Below are positions 41,276 to 50,997 of a DNA stretch of 64,000 bases, piece by piece. Under the pieces are notes generated by a model that ran no database searches, was not told the DNA's origin, and was given only the letters and a program-made list of their open reading frames with translations. Every line of letters begins with the position of its first letter. Positions within the stretch are counted from its first letter, which is position 1. Location: contig JAGTXO010000065.1 of the NCBI GenBank assembly GCA_019448385.1, positions 1 to 64,000 of the forward strand, written 5' to 3'. Source of the DNA: Diacronema lutheri. Taxonomy: Eukaryota; Haptophyta; Pavlovophyceae; Pavlovales; Pavlovaceae. Made by a program: the position numbers and the translations under genes.

Positions 41276-44200
41276 TCATCCGCCAAGAGCGCCGCCGCCG
41301 CGCGTGGGCGGCGACCGCGGGCGGCGGCCGAGCGGTTCCTCGGCCGACGCGCGCAGCCGCGCGACCCATTCGTCGTGCTCGCGCTCGCCAACGCCTTCGC
41401 GCTCGCCGCCCGCGTCGCCACCGCGCGCCGCGCACGATGGTGGCATGGGCGCGCGCGCACCAGCTGCGCCGGCGTCGAGCTCGGGCGAGCGCGGCGCGGC
41501 GCATGCGCGCGCGCACGGACGCGACGTAGTGGCGCGCTCCTCCGCCTCGCGCTCGCGCGCGCGCTGCGTCGAGAGCGCGACGAGCTGCGTGCGCAGCGCC
41601 TCCTCCGCCGCGCCGTCGGCAGCCTCGAGGCGCGCGCGCGCGGCGTCCGCCTCGGCGGCCGCGACCGCGCGCTCGCGCGCGTGTGCCGCCTCGCGCAGCT
41701 GCGCGCTGCGCAGCTGAGCCTGCGCGCGCATTCTCCGGCGCGCGGCGGCGCGGCGCGGCGCGTGAGCGGCGCGTGAGCGGCGCGGCGCGGCGCGGCGCGG
41801 CGCGGCGCACCAAACGCGCTGCGCGCGCACCTGCAGCTGCGCCGCCTCGCGCTCGCGCGCGAGGATGGCATCGCGTTCTGCCTGCCGTCTGCTGCTCCAC
41901 GCGGCTGCCTCGGCCGTCGCCTCGTCCGCGCGCGCCGCCTCGGCGTCCGCCTCCGCATCCGCCGCCTGCAAGGGCACGCGGCGCGCGCGTCGGCGGCGGT
42001 TGCGGTGTAGGCCGACGAGGCGGTTGGGTGAAGGCCGAGGCGGCGCGCGGACGCGCAGGCGCGCCCGCACGCCCGCGCGCCCGCGCGCGCCGTGCGCGCG
42101 GCGCGCGGCGCGCGGCGCGCGGCGCGCGGCGCGAGCGGTGCACGCGGCGCGCACGTGCGCACCGCGCTCGAGCTCGTCCGCCGTTCGGCGGAGCGCGTCG
42201 GCGCCGCTCAGCCGCGCCGCGCGCGCGACCGCGGCGTCGGCGGCGTCGGCCTGGGCGCGCAGCTCGGCGAGCGCGACGGAGGCGCGCAGCCGCGCGCGCG
42301 CGTCGGCCGCCTCGGCGAGCCGCTGCGCGTCGCGCGCGCGCTCGACCGCCTCGGCCTGTGCCGCGCTCGCGCGCGCGTCGTCGGCCGCCGCCTGCCGCTC
42401 GCGCGCTGCACGCGCCGCGTCGAGCCGTGCAGCCGCCTCGACGCCCTCGGCCTCGAGCGCCGAGGCGAGCGCGCGCGCGCGCGCATCGACGGCCGCACGC
42501 ACGTGCGAGCGCGCGACCTCGAGCTGCTCGGCCGCCGCCGCCTCGTCCGCGGCGCGCGCGGCCGCGCGCTCGGCGAGCGAGGCCGCACGCGCGTCGACCG
42601 CCGCGCGCGCACGCTGCAGCGCGCCGCGCTGCAGCTCGGCGGCGTCGGCGGCAGCGTCGGCGGCCTCGGCGGCGAGCGCAGCGGTCGCCGCTGCGGCGCG
42701 CGCCCGCGCCGCGTCCGCGTCCGCCGCCTCGTCGCGCCGCAGCGCCGCGTCCGCTGCCGCGAGGCGCGCGAGCTCGTCGTCGCGCTCGGCCGCGAGCTGC
42801 GCGTGCGCGCGGCGCGCGGCGGAGGCGCGCGCGAGCGCGGCGGCGGCGGCGGGACCGAGCGCGCCGCCGCCCAGCGCGGCCGCCATGGCAACCGAGGTGC
42901 GCTCGGCATCCGCGCGCGGCGCCGGCTGTGCCACCGATACCGACGGCGCCACCGCTGCCAACGCCGCCGGCGCGCCGACGAGCGCGCGCGCGCGCGCGGC
43001 CGCGCCGCCGGCCGAGCGCTGCAACGGCGGCGGCGAGGTGCGCGGCAGCGGCGGCGCGCCGTCGGGCGGGTAGAAGAGCGGGCGGTCGCCAGCGAGGCGC
43101 GCGCCGTACCCGGCGTACGCGCCGCCCTCGGCGCCGCTCGCCTCGCGCGAGTCGGCGGGCGCGCCGTCGGCACGCCGTGCGAGGCCGTGCCACACGCCCG
43201 CCGCCGCGCACCCGGCCGCGTGCGCATAGCCGCCGCGCGCGCCGGGTGGGACGAGCGGCGCAAAGGCGGCCCAGCCACTGCCCCAGCCCGCCGCCTCGGC
43301 GCGCGCGCGCCAGCCCTCCGCCGCGTCGAGCCAGCGCGACGTGTCCGCCTCGCCCGGTCGGAGCTGCGCGCGCAGCGCCGCCGCGACGCCGTCGCCGTCG
43401 CGCGCGCGCAGCAGCCGCGCGCGGAGCGGCGGCGCGCAGAGCGCGGCGGCGGCGACGTAGAGCGACAGGTCGGGCGGCTCGAGCAGCAGCCGGTCCCACA
43501 GCGCAAGCCAGTCCGGACGGGGCAGAAGCTGCGAGAAGCCGCTGCCGATGAGCGCGCACGCCCACGCGCGCGCGCCGACGGCGGGCAGCGCGCCGAGGTG
43601 CGCGCCGAGGGGCGGGTCGTGCTCGCGCACGAGCCGCTCGATCAGCCGCACGGCCGTCGACGTGCCCGCGCCCTCCGGCGCGACGCCGTCCGCGCCGCCC
43701 TGCGCCCAGTTGAGCACGAGCGTCGCGCACGCCTCGAAGGCGGCGACGTCGTCGTGCCCGAAGATCGCGAGGAACGGGAAGAGCAGGTGCGCGAGCCACG
43801 CCCACTCGGCGCGCGCAAACTCGCCGCACCAGTGCGCAAGCGCAGACAGCGCGCGCTCGAGCCGCGCCGACAGCCGGCGTAGCCCGAGCGGCAGCGCGCC
43901 GACGAGCCCGGCCCAAGCGCGGTGCGCGCCGCGCGCGCGCAGCGCCGCTTGCTCGCCCGCGCGGTGCGGCAGCTGCAGCGCAAAGCTCCACGCGAGCAGC
44001 CGGTGCCGCTCGTCCAGCCCGCCGTGCGCGCGCACCAGCCGGCGCAGCCGCGGCAGCTCGAGCGAAGAGCCCACCGGCGCACCGGACGGGCTCGGTCCCG
44101 CCGGCGCACCGGACGGGCTCGGTCCCACCGGCGCACCGGACGGGCTCGGTCCCGCCCACGCGTCGCCCACGAGCGGAGGCGACGGCGCGCGCGGCACCGG

Positions 44201-46255
44201 CGGCGGCGGCGACGGCGCGCGCGCCGACCGGCGGCCGCTGTCGCGCGCAACGTCAAGCGGCGCGTCGTCGTCGTCGCCGCCGCCCGCCGCGCGCAACTCC
44301 CACGCGACAGCGCCGCGCGCGCCGCGCGCGCCGCGGCCGAGCGCGGCGGCGAGCGCGCGCGCACCAAGTGGCACGGCGCGCGCCGCCTCGGCGGCCGCGC
44401 TCGGCCACGCGGCCGGCAACGGCGGCGGCGAGCCGCCCGGCCGCACGCCCGCCGCGCGCACCGCCGCCGAGCGCCCCTCGTCCGCCGTCCGGTGCGCGCG
44501 CGGCGGCGGCGACGCGGGCGTGCGCGCGCGCACGGCGGCGACCGACCTGGCCGCCTTCACCTCCGCGTCATCCGCCGCGTCGGCGAGGAAGGCGGCCAGG
44601 TCGGCGCCAAGCGCGCCCGCGGCCTCACGCGCGCCGCCGCCTTTGGCCGCGAGCGCACGCCGCGCGGCGTCGACAGCCGCGCGCACGGCCAGCCGCTCGG
44701 CGGATGCCTCCGCGTCGCGCCGCGCCGCCGCCGCGTCGTGCGCGCGCATTGCCGACGCCGCGCGCGCCGTGCGCGCGCGCCGCCGCGCCCCCTCCGCGTC
44801 GCGCGCGCCGGAGTGCGGCGGCAGCGGCGAGCCGGCGCCGGCCAGCTCGGCCGCGCGCGCGGCCTTTGCCTGCGCGTCCACGCCGCCGTCGCCCTCGCGC
44901 ATCGCGGCGCGCAGGTCGTAGAGGCGCAGCTCCGACCCACCGCCCGCCGGCCTCGCGTCGGGCGCGAGGAGAGCGTAATGGCCCAGCCCGTCGACGGACG
45001 CACAGCCGACGCGCTCGTCGGCGTCCGCGTTGGCGCCCGCGTCGGCGGCGCGCGGCGCGCAGCCGGGAGTGCGCGCGCGCATCGCGCAAAGCAGCCGCGG
45101 CGCGCGCGCATCGTCGAGCTGCAGCGCGAACGCGGCGGCATGCCCGCCTCCGCTCAGCAGCAGCAGCAGCGGCGGCGCGCCGCTCCCCGCGCCGCCGCCG
45201 TCGACGCCGCGCCGCAGCTGCGGCACGGCCGCGATGGCGCGCAGCCGCGCGACGGGTGGCTGCGCGCCGTGCTGCGCGAGGCGCACGACGGCGCGCAGCC
45301 GCGCCGACGGCCCGTCCCACACGAGGCCCGCCCCGCCCGCGCTCACGCCCACCACCACCCAGCCGCCCAGCCCGTCGGCGTCGTGCGCGCACGCGGCGAC
45401 GAGCGCGGGGTCCTGCGCGTGCGACACGGCCTCGTGGCTCGCTGGCGGCGCGTACACGCGCAGCGGCGCGCCGTCCGCCGGCGCCGCGCGCCACGCGCCC
45501 GCCGACGCGCGTCCGACGATCAGGAGCGCCCGCTCAGCCGGCGGGCCGCGCGGCGCGCGCTCGCCGTTGGCGCGTCGCGCGGCGAGGAGCGCGGCGGCCA
45601 CGCCCTCAGGCAGCGCACACGCGTCGACCAGCGCGCCGTGCGCGCGCGCGACCGCCGTCTCGTCGAGCCGCGCCAGCTGCGCGCCCGCGCCGCGCGCGAG
45701 CGGGAGCGAGAGAGAAAAGGCGAGACGCGTGGTGCAGCCCACGAGCGCGGCGGCGCCGCTCGCGGCGGGCGAGGCACTCGCGCAGAGCGTGTGCACGGCC
45801 ACGCCCCCGCCCGGCTCAAGCGTGCGCAGCAGCGCGACGCGCGCCGCACCGTCGCCGCCGGCGCCACCGCGCGGCGGCGGCGGCTGCGCGCGCCAGAGCT
45901 CGAGTCGCCCGTCCGAGAGGCCGGCGGCAAGGAGCAGTGCGGCGGATGAGCCGGCGGCAACCATGCCGTCCTGATCCTCCAGCTCGGCGGGTGTGAGCGC
46001 GAGCGCTGTCACGGCCGCGCCACCGTCGAGCCGTGCAAACGCGACGGCGCGGTTGCGCGTCGGCCACGCGGCGTACAGTCGGCCGCCGGCGTCCGCGGCG
46101 GCAAATGCGTCGCCCGACGCGGCAAATGCGGCCACGAGCACGCGCGCGCCGTCAGCCGTACGGAATGTGGTGAGCAACCCGTCCACCTCGGCAGTCGGCT
46201 TCGACTCCCACAGCCGACAGGCGCCGTCGTCCGGCAGCTCGACCGTCAGCGCCAT
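41276..46255 (-). CDS. TBC1D31: TBC1D31 (WDR67)-like centriolar satellite protein
   Basis: Starts at the ATG at 46255. The N-terminal 430 residues are WD40-like strands. Then comes an Ala-rich linker and a TBC domain of the WDR67 type: LPRLRRLVRAHGGLDERHRL, ARLERALSALAHWCGEFARA, LFPFLAIFGHDD and SQLLPRPDWLALWDRLL. The C-terminal third is a long Ala/Glu/Arg coiled coil. In animals this protein sits at centriolar satellites and supports cilium formation. Two introns are needed in the tail, at about 42154-41966 and 41830-41720, both with gtgcgc donors, cag acceptors and phase 0. The last exon may also be spliced differently. Like its relatives it lacks a clear Arg/Gln finger pair, so GAP activity is doubtful. 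Confidence 0.85.
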   Translation of the reverse strand: MALTVELPDDGACRLWESKPTAEVDGLLTTFRTADGARVLVAAFAASGDAFAAADAGGRLYAAWPTRNRAVAFARLDGGAAVTALALTPAELEDQDGMVAAGSSAALLLAAGLSDGRLELWRAQPPPPRGGAGGDGAARVALLRTLEPGGGVAVHTLCASASPAASGAAALVGCTTRLAFSLSLPLARGAGAQLARLDETAVARAHGALVDACALPEGVAAALLAARRANGERAPRGPPAERALLIVGRASAGAWRAAPADGAPLRVYAPPASHEAVSHAQDPALVAACAHDADGLGGWVVVGVSAGGAGLVWDGPSARLRAVVRLAQHGAQPPVARLRAIAAVPQLRRGVDGGGAGSGAPPLLLLLSGGGHAAAFALQLDDARAPRLLCAMRARTPGCAPRAADAGANADADERVGCASVDGLGHYALLAPDARPAGGGSELRLYDLRAAMREGDGGVDAQAKAARAAELAGAGSPLPPHSGARDAEGARRRARTARAASAMRAHDAAAARRDAEASAERLAVRAAVDAARRALAAKGGGAREAAGALGADLAAFLADAADDAEVKAARSVAAVRARTPASPPPRAHRTADEGRSAAVRAAGVRPGGSPPPLPAAWPSAAAEAARAVPLGARALAAALGRGARGARGAVAWELRAAGGGDDDDAPLDVARDSGRRSARAPSPPPPVPRAPSPPLVGDAWAGPSPSGAPVGPSPSGAPAGPSPSGAPVGSSLELPRLRRLVRAHGGLDERHRLLAWSFALQLPHRAGEQAALRARGAHRAWAGLVGALPLGLRRLSARLERALSALAHWCGEFARAEWAWLAHLLFPFLAIFGHDDVAAFEACATLVLNWAQGGADGVAPEGAGTSTAVRLIERLVREHDPPLGAHLGALPAVGARAWACALIGSGFSQLLPRPDWLALWDRLLLEPPDLSLYVAAAALCAPPLRARLLRARDGDGVAAALRAQLRPGEADTSRWLDAAEGWRARAEAAGWGSGWAAFAPLVPPGARGGYAHAAGCAAAGVWHGLARRADGAPADSREASGAEGGAYAGYGARLAGDRPLFYPPDGAPPLPRTSPPPLQRSAGGAAARARALVGAPAALAAVAPSVSVAQPAPRADAERTSVAMAAALGGGALGPAAAAALARASAARRAHAQLAAERDDELARLAAADAALRRDEAADADAARARAAAATAALAAEAADAAADAAELQRGALQRARAAVDARAASLAERAAARAADEAAAAEQLEVARSHVRAAVDARARALASALEAEGVEAAARLDAARAARERQAAADDARASAAQAEAVERARDAQRLAEAADARARLRASVALAELRAQADAADAAVARAARLSGADALRRTADELERGAHVRAACTARAARRAPRAARRAHGARGRAGVRARLRVRAPPRPSPNRLVGLHRNRRRRARRVPLQAADAEADAEAARADEATAEAAAWSSRRQAERDAILAREREAAQLQVRAQRVWCAAPRRAAPRRSRAAHAPRRAAARRRMRAQAQLRSAQLREAAHARERAVAAAEADAARARLEAADGAAEEALRTQLVALSTQRAREREAEERATTSRPCARACAAPRSPELDAGAAGARAPMPPSCAARGGDAGGEREGVGEREHDEWVARLRASAEEPLGRRPRSPPTRGGGALGG

Positions 46256-46305
46256 TTTTGAACTCGCGCTCAACAAGGCCGTTTCGGCGTCGGGCAACGG
46301 TTGAA
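46256..46305. promoter_or_regulatory. 50-base divergent promoter
   Basis: Only 50 bases separate the ATG of TBC1D31 (minus) from the ATG at 46306 (plus), so transcription of both must start here or within the coding ends. No TATA element is seen. Confidence 0.5.
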
Positions 46306-47304
46306 ATGCCGGCCGTCACGCCATCGCGGCGCGACGTGCTGCTCTCGCGGCGGCGCGGCGAGTTCGCCGGCGCGTCGCGGTGCAGCCCGTCGGCGCAGGC
46401 GCGCATTCAATCGGCCGCCTCGCCTGGCCGCGAGCCGCGCCGCGCCTCGCCGCGCGCGCCGGCCGCCGACGTCGCGCTGCGCGCGCGCGACAACGAGCGC
46501 GTCGGCGACGACGCGCTGCGCGCGCTGGCGGGCGCGCTGCTCGACGAAGGCGCGCCGCTCGACACGCGGCTCGCCGCGGCCTTTCACTTGCATGCCACGC
46601 TCGTCGGCTGTGCGGACGTTGCCGACGCGCGCCGACTCGCCGCGCGCGTGCTCGCGCTGTGCGCGCCGCGCGCGGCCAGCGCAGGCGCCGACGCGGAGGC
46701 CGGCGCCGATCTCGCGCTCGCTGCGGGCGCGGAGCGCGCGGTGCGCGCGCTGTGCGAGCTGCTGAGCGACAGCGGCGAGCTCGCGCACCTGCCCACGATG
46801 CTGCTCCGCGCGCTCGCGCTCGTACCCGCCGGCCTCGACGCCGCCGCCGCATCGGACGCGCCCGCGCTCCTCGCCGCGGCGCTGCGCGTGCCTGCACCCG
46901 CGCTGCGCCACGCGGCGCTGCCGCTCCTCGCCGCGCTCGCCGCGCGGCCCGCCGGCGCCGCCGCGCTCGCGCGCGCGGGCGTCGCGCGCGCGCTCGGGGC
47001 GGCGTGCGCGCCCAGCGCCTGCCCCGACGCGCTCGACTGGGCGCACGCGCTTGCCGTTGTGCGCGCGCTCGCCGCGTGCGCGCCAGGCGTGCGCGCTCTC
47101 CGCGCCGCGCGCGCCGCCGAGTGGGTGCGCGGCGCGAGCGAGCGGTGCGAGCGCGGCGAGCTGCGGCTGCGCGCGGTGGATCGGCGCGCGCTCATGCTGC
47201 TCAACGCCGAGCTCGAGAGCGCGCAATCCCTGCTGCGCGCGCAGCCGCGACTGGGCGGCGTCCGGCGCGCGCCGCCAGCGCCGAGCGCGGCGGGGGACGC
47301 CTGA
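46306..47304 (+). CDS. Ala-rich helical-repeat (ARM-like) protein
   Basis: 332 residues from the ATG at 46306. After a basic N-terminus the protein is built of amphipathic helices rich in Ala and Leu (DTRLAAAFHLHATLVGC, ALRHAALPLLAALAARPAG, HALAVVRALAACAPGVRAL) at about 40-residue spacing, typical of armadillo/HEAT-like solenoids. It ends SLLRAQPRLGG and a short tail. No enzyme motif. Head-to-head with TBC1D31; a shared ciliary role is only a guess. Confidence 0.6.
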   Translation: MPAVTPSRRDVLLSRRRGEFAGASRCSPSAQARIQSAASPGREPRRASPRAPAADVALRARDNERVGDDALRALAGALLDEGAPLDTRLAAAFHLHATLVGCADVADARRLAARVLALCAPRAASAGADAEAGADLALAAGAERAVRALCELLSDSGELAHLPTMLLRALALVPAGLDAAAASDAPALLAAALRVPAPALRHAALPLLAALAARPAGAAALARAGVARALGAACAPSACPDALDWAHALAVVRALAACAPGVRALRAARAAEWVRGASERCERGELRLRAVDRRALMLLNAELESAQSLLRAQPRLGGVRRAPPAPSAAGDA

Positions 47305-47426
47305 TGTCATCAGTGAGTAGGCCATCAAATGGAAATGCGGATGCAATATGGGGATACTATGACAAGGCGCAGCTTCACGCAAGGTCGGTGCACTTTCGCA
47401 TGCAAATCCCCCGGATCCGCTTTTCG

Positions 47427-50400
47427 ATGGCCACGGCTGTCCACCCTGTGCCGCGCGACCACGAGAGCGGCCCCGAGCCGCGCGCGCCGGGCGCGCGTCC
47501 GGTGCCGTTGCTCAAGGTGGCAGGCCGAGTTCCGCGCTGGCTGAGCGACTGGCGCACATGGATCACGTGCCTGCTCGTCGCTGTGATCGTCGCGGTCGGC
47601 GTGTGGCAGCTGCATGCCGAGGAGCGGCAGCGGCTCGCCGACCTGCGCTTGACGGTGCAGGATGCGGCGGAGGATTATGCGGTTGAGATCAAACGGCAGG
47701 TCGTTGCCTCTGCATCTGCCACGGTGCGCGCCCGCACCGCCGCCGTCCGCGCCGCGCGCGCGCAAGAAGGCGATCAACTCCTCCAACCCCAACCCCAACC
47801 ACCCTCCCCCCTCCCCCCGGCTCCGCGCGCAGTGGGCGCTCGGCGCGGTCGTGCAGGCGTTCGGCACCAACATGAGCTTTCCGGCTGATGCGTTTGCGAC
47901 CGTCGCTTCGACGCTCTCCGCCGGCTACAAGGGCGTGACGATGCTGCAGCTCGCGCCGGCGGGCGTCGTCGAGCACGTCTGGCCCGAGCGCGAGCTCACC
48001 CTCAAGGCGCTCGGTATCTCGCTCCTCGTCGTGCCGCCGCGGCGCGCGGAGCTGCTCGACGAGATCGCCGCATACCCCAAGCGCCGCGCGAGCATCACGG
48101 GTCCGCGCACGCTCAAGCTTTTAGGCGAGACGGGCGTCATCATCCGCCACCCGATCTTTACAACCTTTGCCGACAAATACCTCGAGCTGCCACCGTACTA
48201 CTACCCGCCCGATGATGCGACGTACACGCTCAATTGCTCGACGCCCACGCTGCGCGCCGAGCATTGCCACCTGCCCGGGCCCGACGCGCCCGACGGCTCG
48301 CCAACCTTTTTGTGGGGCTTTGCGACCGTCATCTCGTCCGTGCCCGACCTCGTACGCCCAACGGGCCTCGAGCGGCTCGAGCGCAAGACGGTCGGTGGGC
48401 TGAGCGCGCTTGGCTGGCAGATGCGTGACCTGCATCCGCACCCCGAGCTCTCGTACGCCGACGGCATCTTCGCCTCGTCGCCCTCCGCGCCGCTCAACGT
48501 GACGCTCGCCGACGCGGTCGTTGCCAACGTGACGATCGGCGACCTGGGCGTCCACTGGCAGATCCTCGTCGCGCCCGACAAGGGGTGGCCGCGCGTCTCC
48601 GAGCCCTTCGCCGTGCAGCTCCTCCTCGTCGTGCTCTTCACGCTCGTCGGCGGCCTCGGCATGGGCGGCGCTGTCATCGGCGCCGTGCGCGCCACCCACG
48701 CGCGCAGCGAGGCGGAGCTGAACGCGCAGCTCGAGACGCACGCGCTGCAGGCGGCCGCGCTCGCGCGCAGCCGGCTGATCCGGACGGTGATGCACGACCT
48801 GCGCTCGCCGCTCCTCTCGATCTCGACGCTCACTCGTGCGCTCCTCCTCCGCCACGCGCCGCACGACGCCGCGCCCGTGGCCGTGCCGTGGGTTCAGCTC
48901 GACGCGGTGCGCGAGTGCGCGCAGCTGTGCGAAGGCATCGTCTCGGACATGCTCGACTTTGAACGGATCGAGGCGGGGCGGCTCTCGCTCCACTTCCGCC
49001 CCTTTTTGGTCGCCGATGTGCTCCGCGGCTGCGCCGCCACCTTCGGCTCGATCGCCGCGCTCAAGGGCGTGCGGCTGCTGCTGCTCGAACCCGAGCCGAG
49101 CGTGGCGTGCGCGCAGCTGCTCGGCGACCTGCGCCGCATCCAGCAGTGCGTCAACAACGGGCTGAGCAACGCGATCAAGTTCACGCCGGCGGGGCGGCAC
49201 ATTCGTGTCGCCTTAGCCCTCCGCGACGCCGAGCCGCCGCCCGAGCCGCCGCACGCCGACGCGCGCACGCGACTCTCCTCGTCGCACCGCCAGCCACGGC
49301 CGCTGCTCCGTGGGCGCACGCACACGATCACGAGCACGCGCTCGCGCTGGTCGGCGGCGCGTGGCCCACTGGACGCGTACAAGGCGCGCTCGCTGAGTGG
49401 ACGCACGAGCTCCGCCCGCTCGACGCCGCGCGACGCCATCCGCGACAGCCACGGCACGCGCGCGCGCGACATGCACGCGCCGGCGGGCGCCGACGGTCCG
49501 GCGCGGCGGTCCGGCAGCGCGACCGCGCCCGGCGATGGCGGCGACGACGACGACGGCGTCGATGCGCCCGTCGTGATTGGCTGGGTCGAGCTGCTTGTCG
49601 ACGTGACGGACGAGGGCACGGGCCTCGGCGCCGCTGAGCTCGAGCTGCTCAACGAGGGTGAGCCGTTCACGCAGGTGGGGCTTGGGCAGATGCAGGGCAA
49701 TGCCGGCACGGGGCTCGGTCTAAGCATTGTCCGGCAGGTCACCAAGCTGCACCACGCCTCCTCCGTGTCGCTCGCGTCGGGTGGGCCCGACTGTGGGTGC
49801 ACCTTCTCCTTGCGCATACGCTGCGAGCGGCTCAGCCACGCGCAGCCGCCGCCCAACGGTGGCGCGGCCGACGGCGGCGCGCTCCGCGCGGCCTCGCCGC
49901 GCGGCGCGGGTTCGGACAGCGCGCGTGCGCACGACAGCGAGGCCCCGTCGCGCGCCGCGCCGGCGGCCGCTCCGGCCGACGCACGCGGCGCCGGCGCCGG
50001 CCCGGCGTGCGTGCCCTTCCCCGCCGACTACCGCGTGCTGCATGTAGAGGACGACGCCTTTGTTCGCCTTGCGCTACCGCTCACCACCTTTGTCGCGCTC
50101 GGCATCGAGTACGCGCAGGCGGAGCATGGCGGCGAGGCGACTGCGCGGATCCTCGAGCGTGGCGAGCGCTTCGACGCCGTCGTTATCGACAACCAGGCAC
50201 GCCGCACACCGCACACCGCACACCGCACACCGCACACCGCACACCGCACGCGCGTGCGGAGCGCGTTGCGCACTGCGCCGGCTGCGCGCGCGCGCGGTCG
50301 GGCGCGGCCGTCGTTACGCGCGCCCCCGCCACGTCCGACTGAGTCGTTACCTCGCCCGTACGACACCCCCCCCCCCCCCCCCCCCCCCTCCTTCCTCCTT

Positions 50401-50728
50401 CCTCCATCGTGCGCAGATGCCCGTGATGGGCGGCGCCGCAACCGCGAGCGCGTTGCGCGCAGGTGGGTACCGCGGCCTCATCGTGGGCGTCACGGGCGAC
50501 CCTTCGGGCTGCGCCGATCGCGACAGCTTCGAGACGTCGGGCCTTGACCGCTGCCTGAGCAAGGATACAGAGGGCATGGAGCAGCTCGTCAATGCGCTCC
50601 GAGACCACGCGCGGCAGATTGCCGCAGGTGCCATTGCGAGAGCCGCCGCGCTCACTGCGATGGCAGCGCCTGCTGAGAGCGTGGTGCAGCCGGCGGACGC
50701 GTCCGCGAACGTATTGGCACGCTTGTAG
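47427..50728 (+). CDS. CHASE-domain hybrid histidine kinase with receiver
   Basis: Three exons. Exon 1 (47427-47723) carries a transmembrane helix (ITCLLVAVIVAVGVWQL). Exon 2 (47833-50196) holds a CHASE-type sensor (about residues 100-350), a second helix (LLLVVLFTLVGGLGMGGAV), HisKA with the phospho-acceptor His in MHDLRSPLLS, N box NNGLSNAIKFTPAG, a 70-residue Arg/Ser-rich insert, then G boxes TDEGTGLG and GTGLGLSIV. A receiver domain starts YRVLHVEDDAF. Its phospho-acceptor Asp is in VVIDNQ, split from MPVMGG by the last intron. Exon 3 is 50417-50728. Membrane-bound two-component phosphorelay sensor. Another ATG at 47400 is possible. The introns are at 47724-47832 (GT-AG) and 50197-50416 (GC-AG), both phase 0. 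Confidence 0.85.
50197..50416 (+). other. GC-AG intron with tandem repeat and poly-C tract
   Basis: The receiver motif IDNQ/MPVMGG is interrupted exactly at CAG/gcacgc...gtgcgcag/ATG, so the donor is GC rather than GT. The intron holds about four copies of a 12-base ACACCGCACACC-type repeat (50205-50250) and 23 C residues at 50366-50388, 28 bases before the acceptor. Confidence 0.7.
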
Positions 50729-50904
50729 CTGGTGAGTTTGAAGCTGGTGAGCTGGACAGAGACTGCGAATGTCTCGCATTTGGGCTAGCATTGAGCTCGG
50801 GCCACGGGCCACGTGTCGCGTAGTCGACCAAAAACTCCCCACGGGCTGCGTGTCGCGTGCGGCACCGTGAACGATCGGCAAGAGGAAATGAGCCAGATGA
50901 CCCC

Positions 50905-50949
<45 letters not shown>

Positions 50950-50997
50950 TGCCCCTGCCCCCCAACCCCCGCTTCCTTCCTTTCGCATCGTCACTTG
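50729..50997. other. Intergenic region with a 44-base poly-C run
   Basis: Convergent intergenic space between the kinase and the desulfurase-thiolase gene. Poly-C at 50906-50949 is followed by CCTGCCCCTGCCCC. No gene seen. Confidence 0.5.

Noticed and set aside
41683-45996. Plus-strand ORFs of 400-670 residues opposite TBC1D31
   Set aside because: They mirror the TBC1D31 coding sequence and consist of Arg/Ala-rich peptide without domains.
50205-50250. Regular 12-base repeat as a CRISPR-like array
   Set aside because: Units are contiguous with no spacers, lie inside a spliced intron of a eukaryotic gene and are too short.
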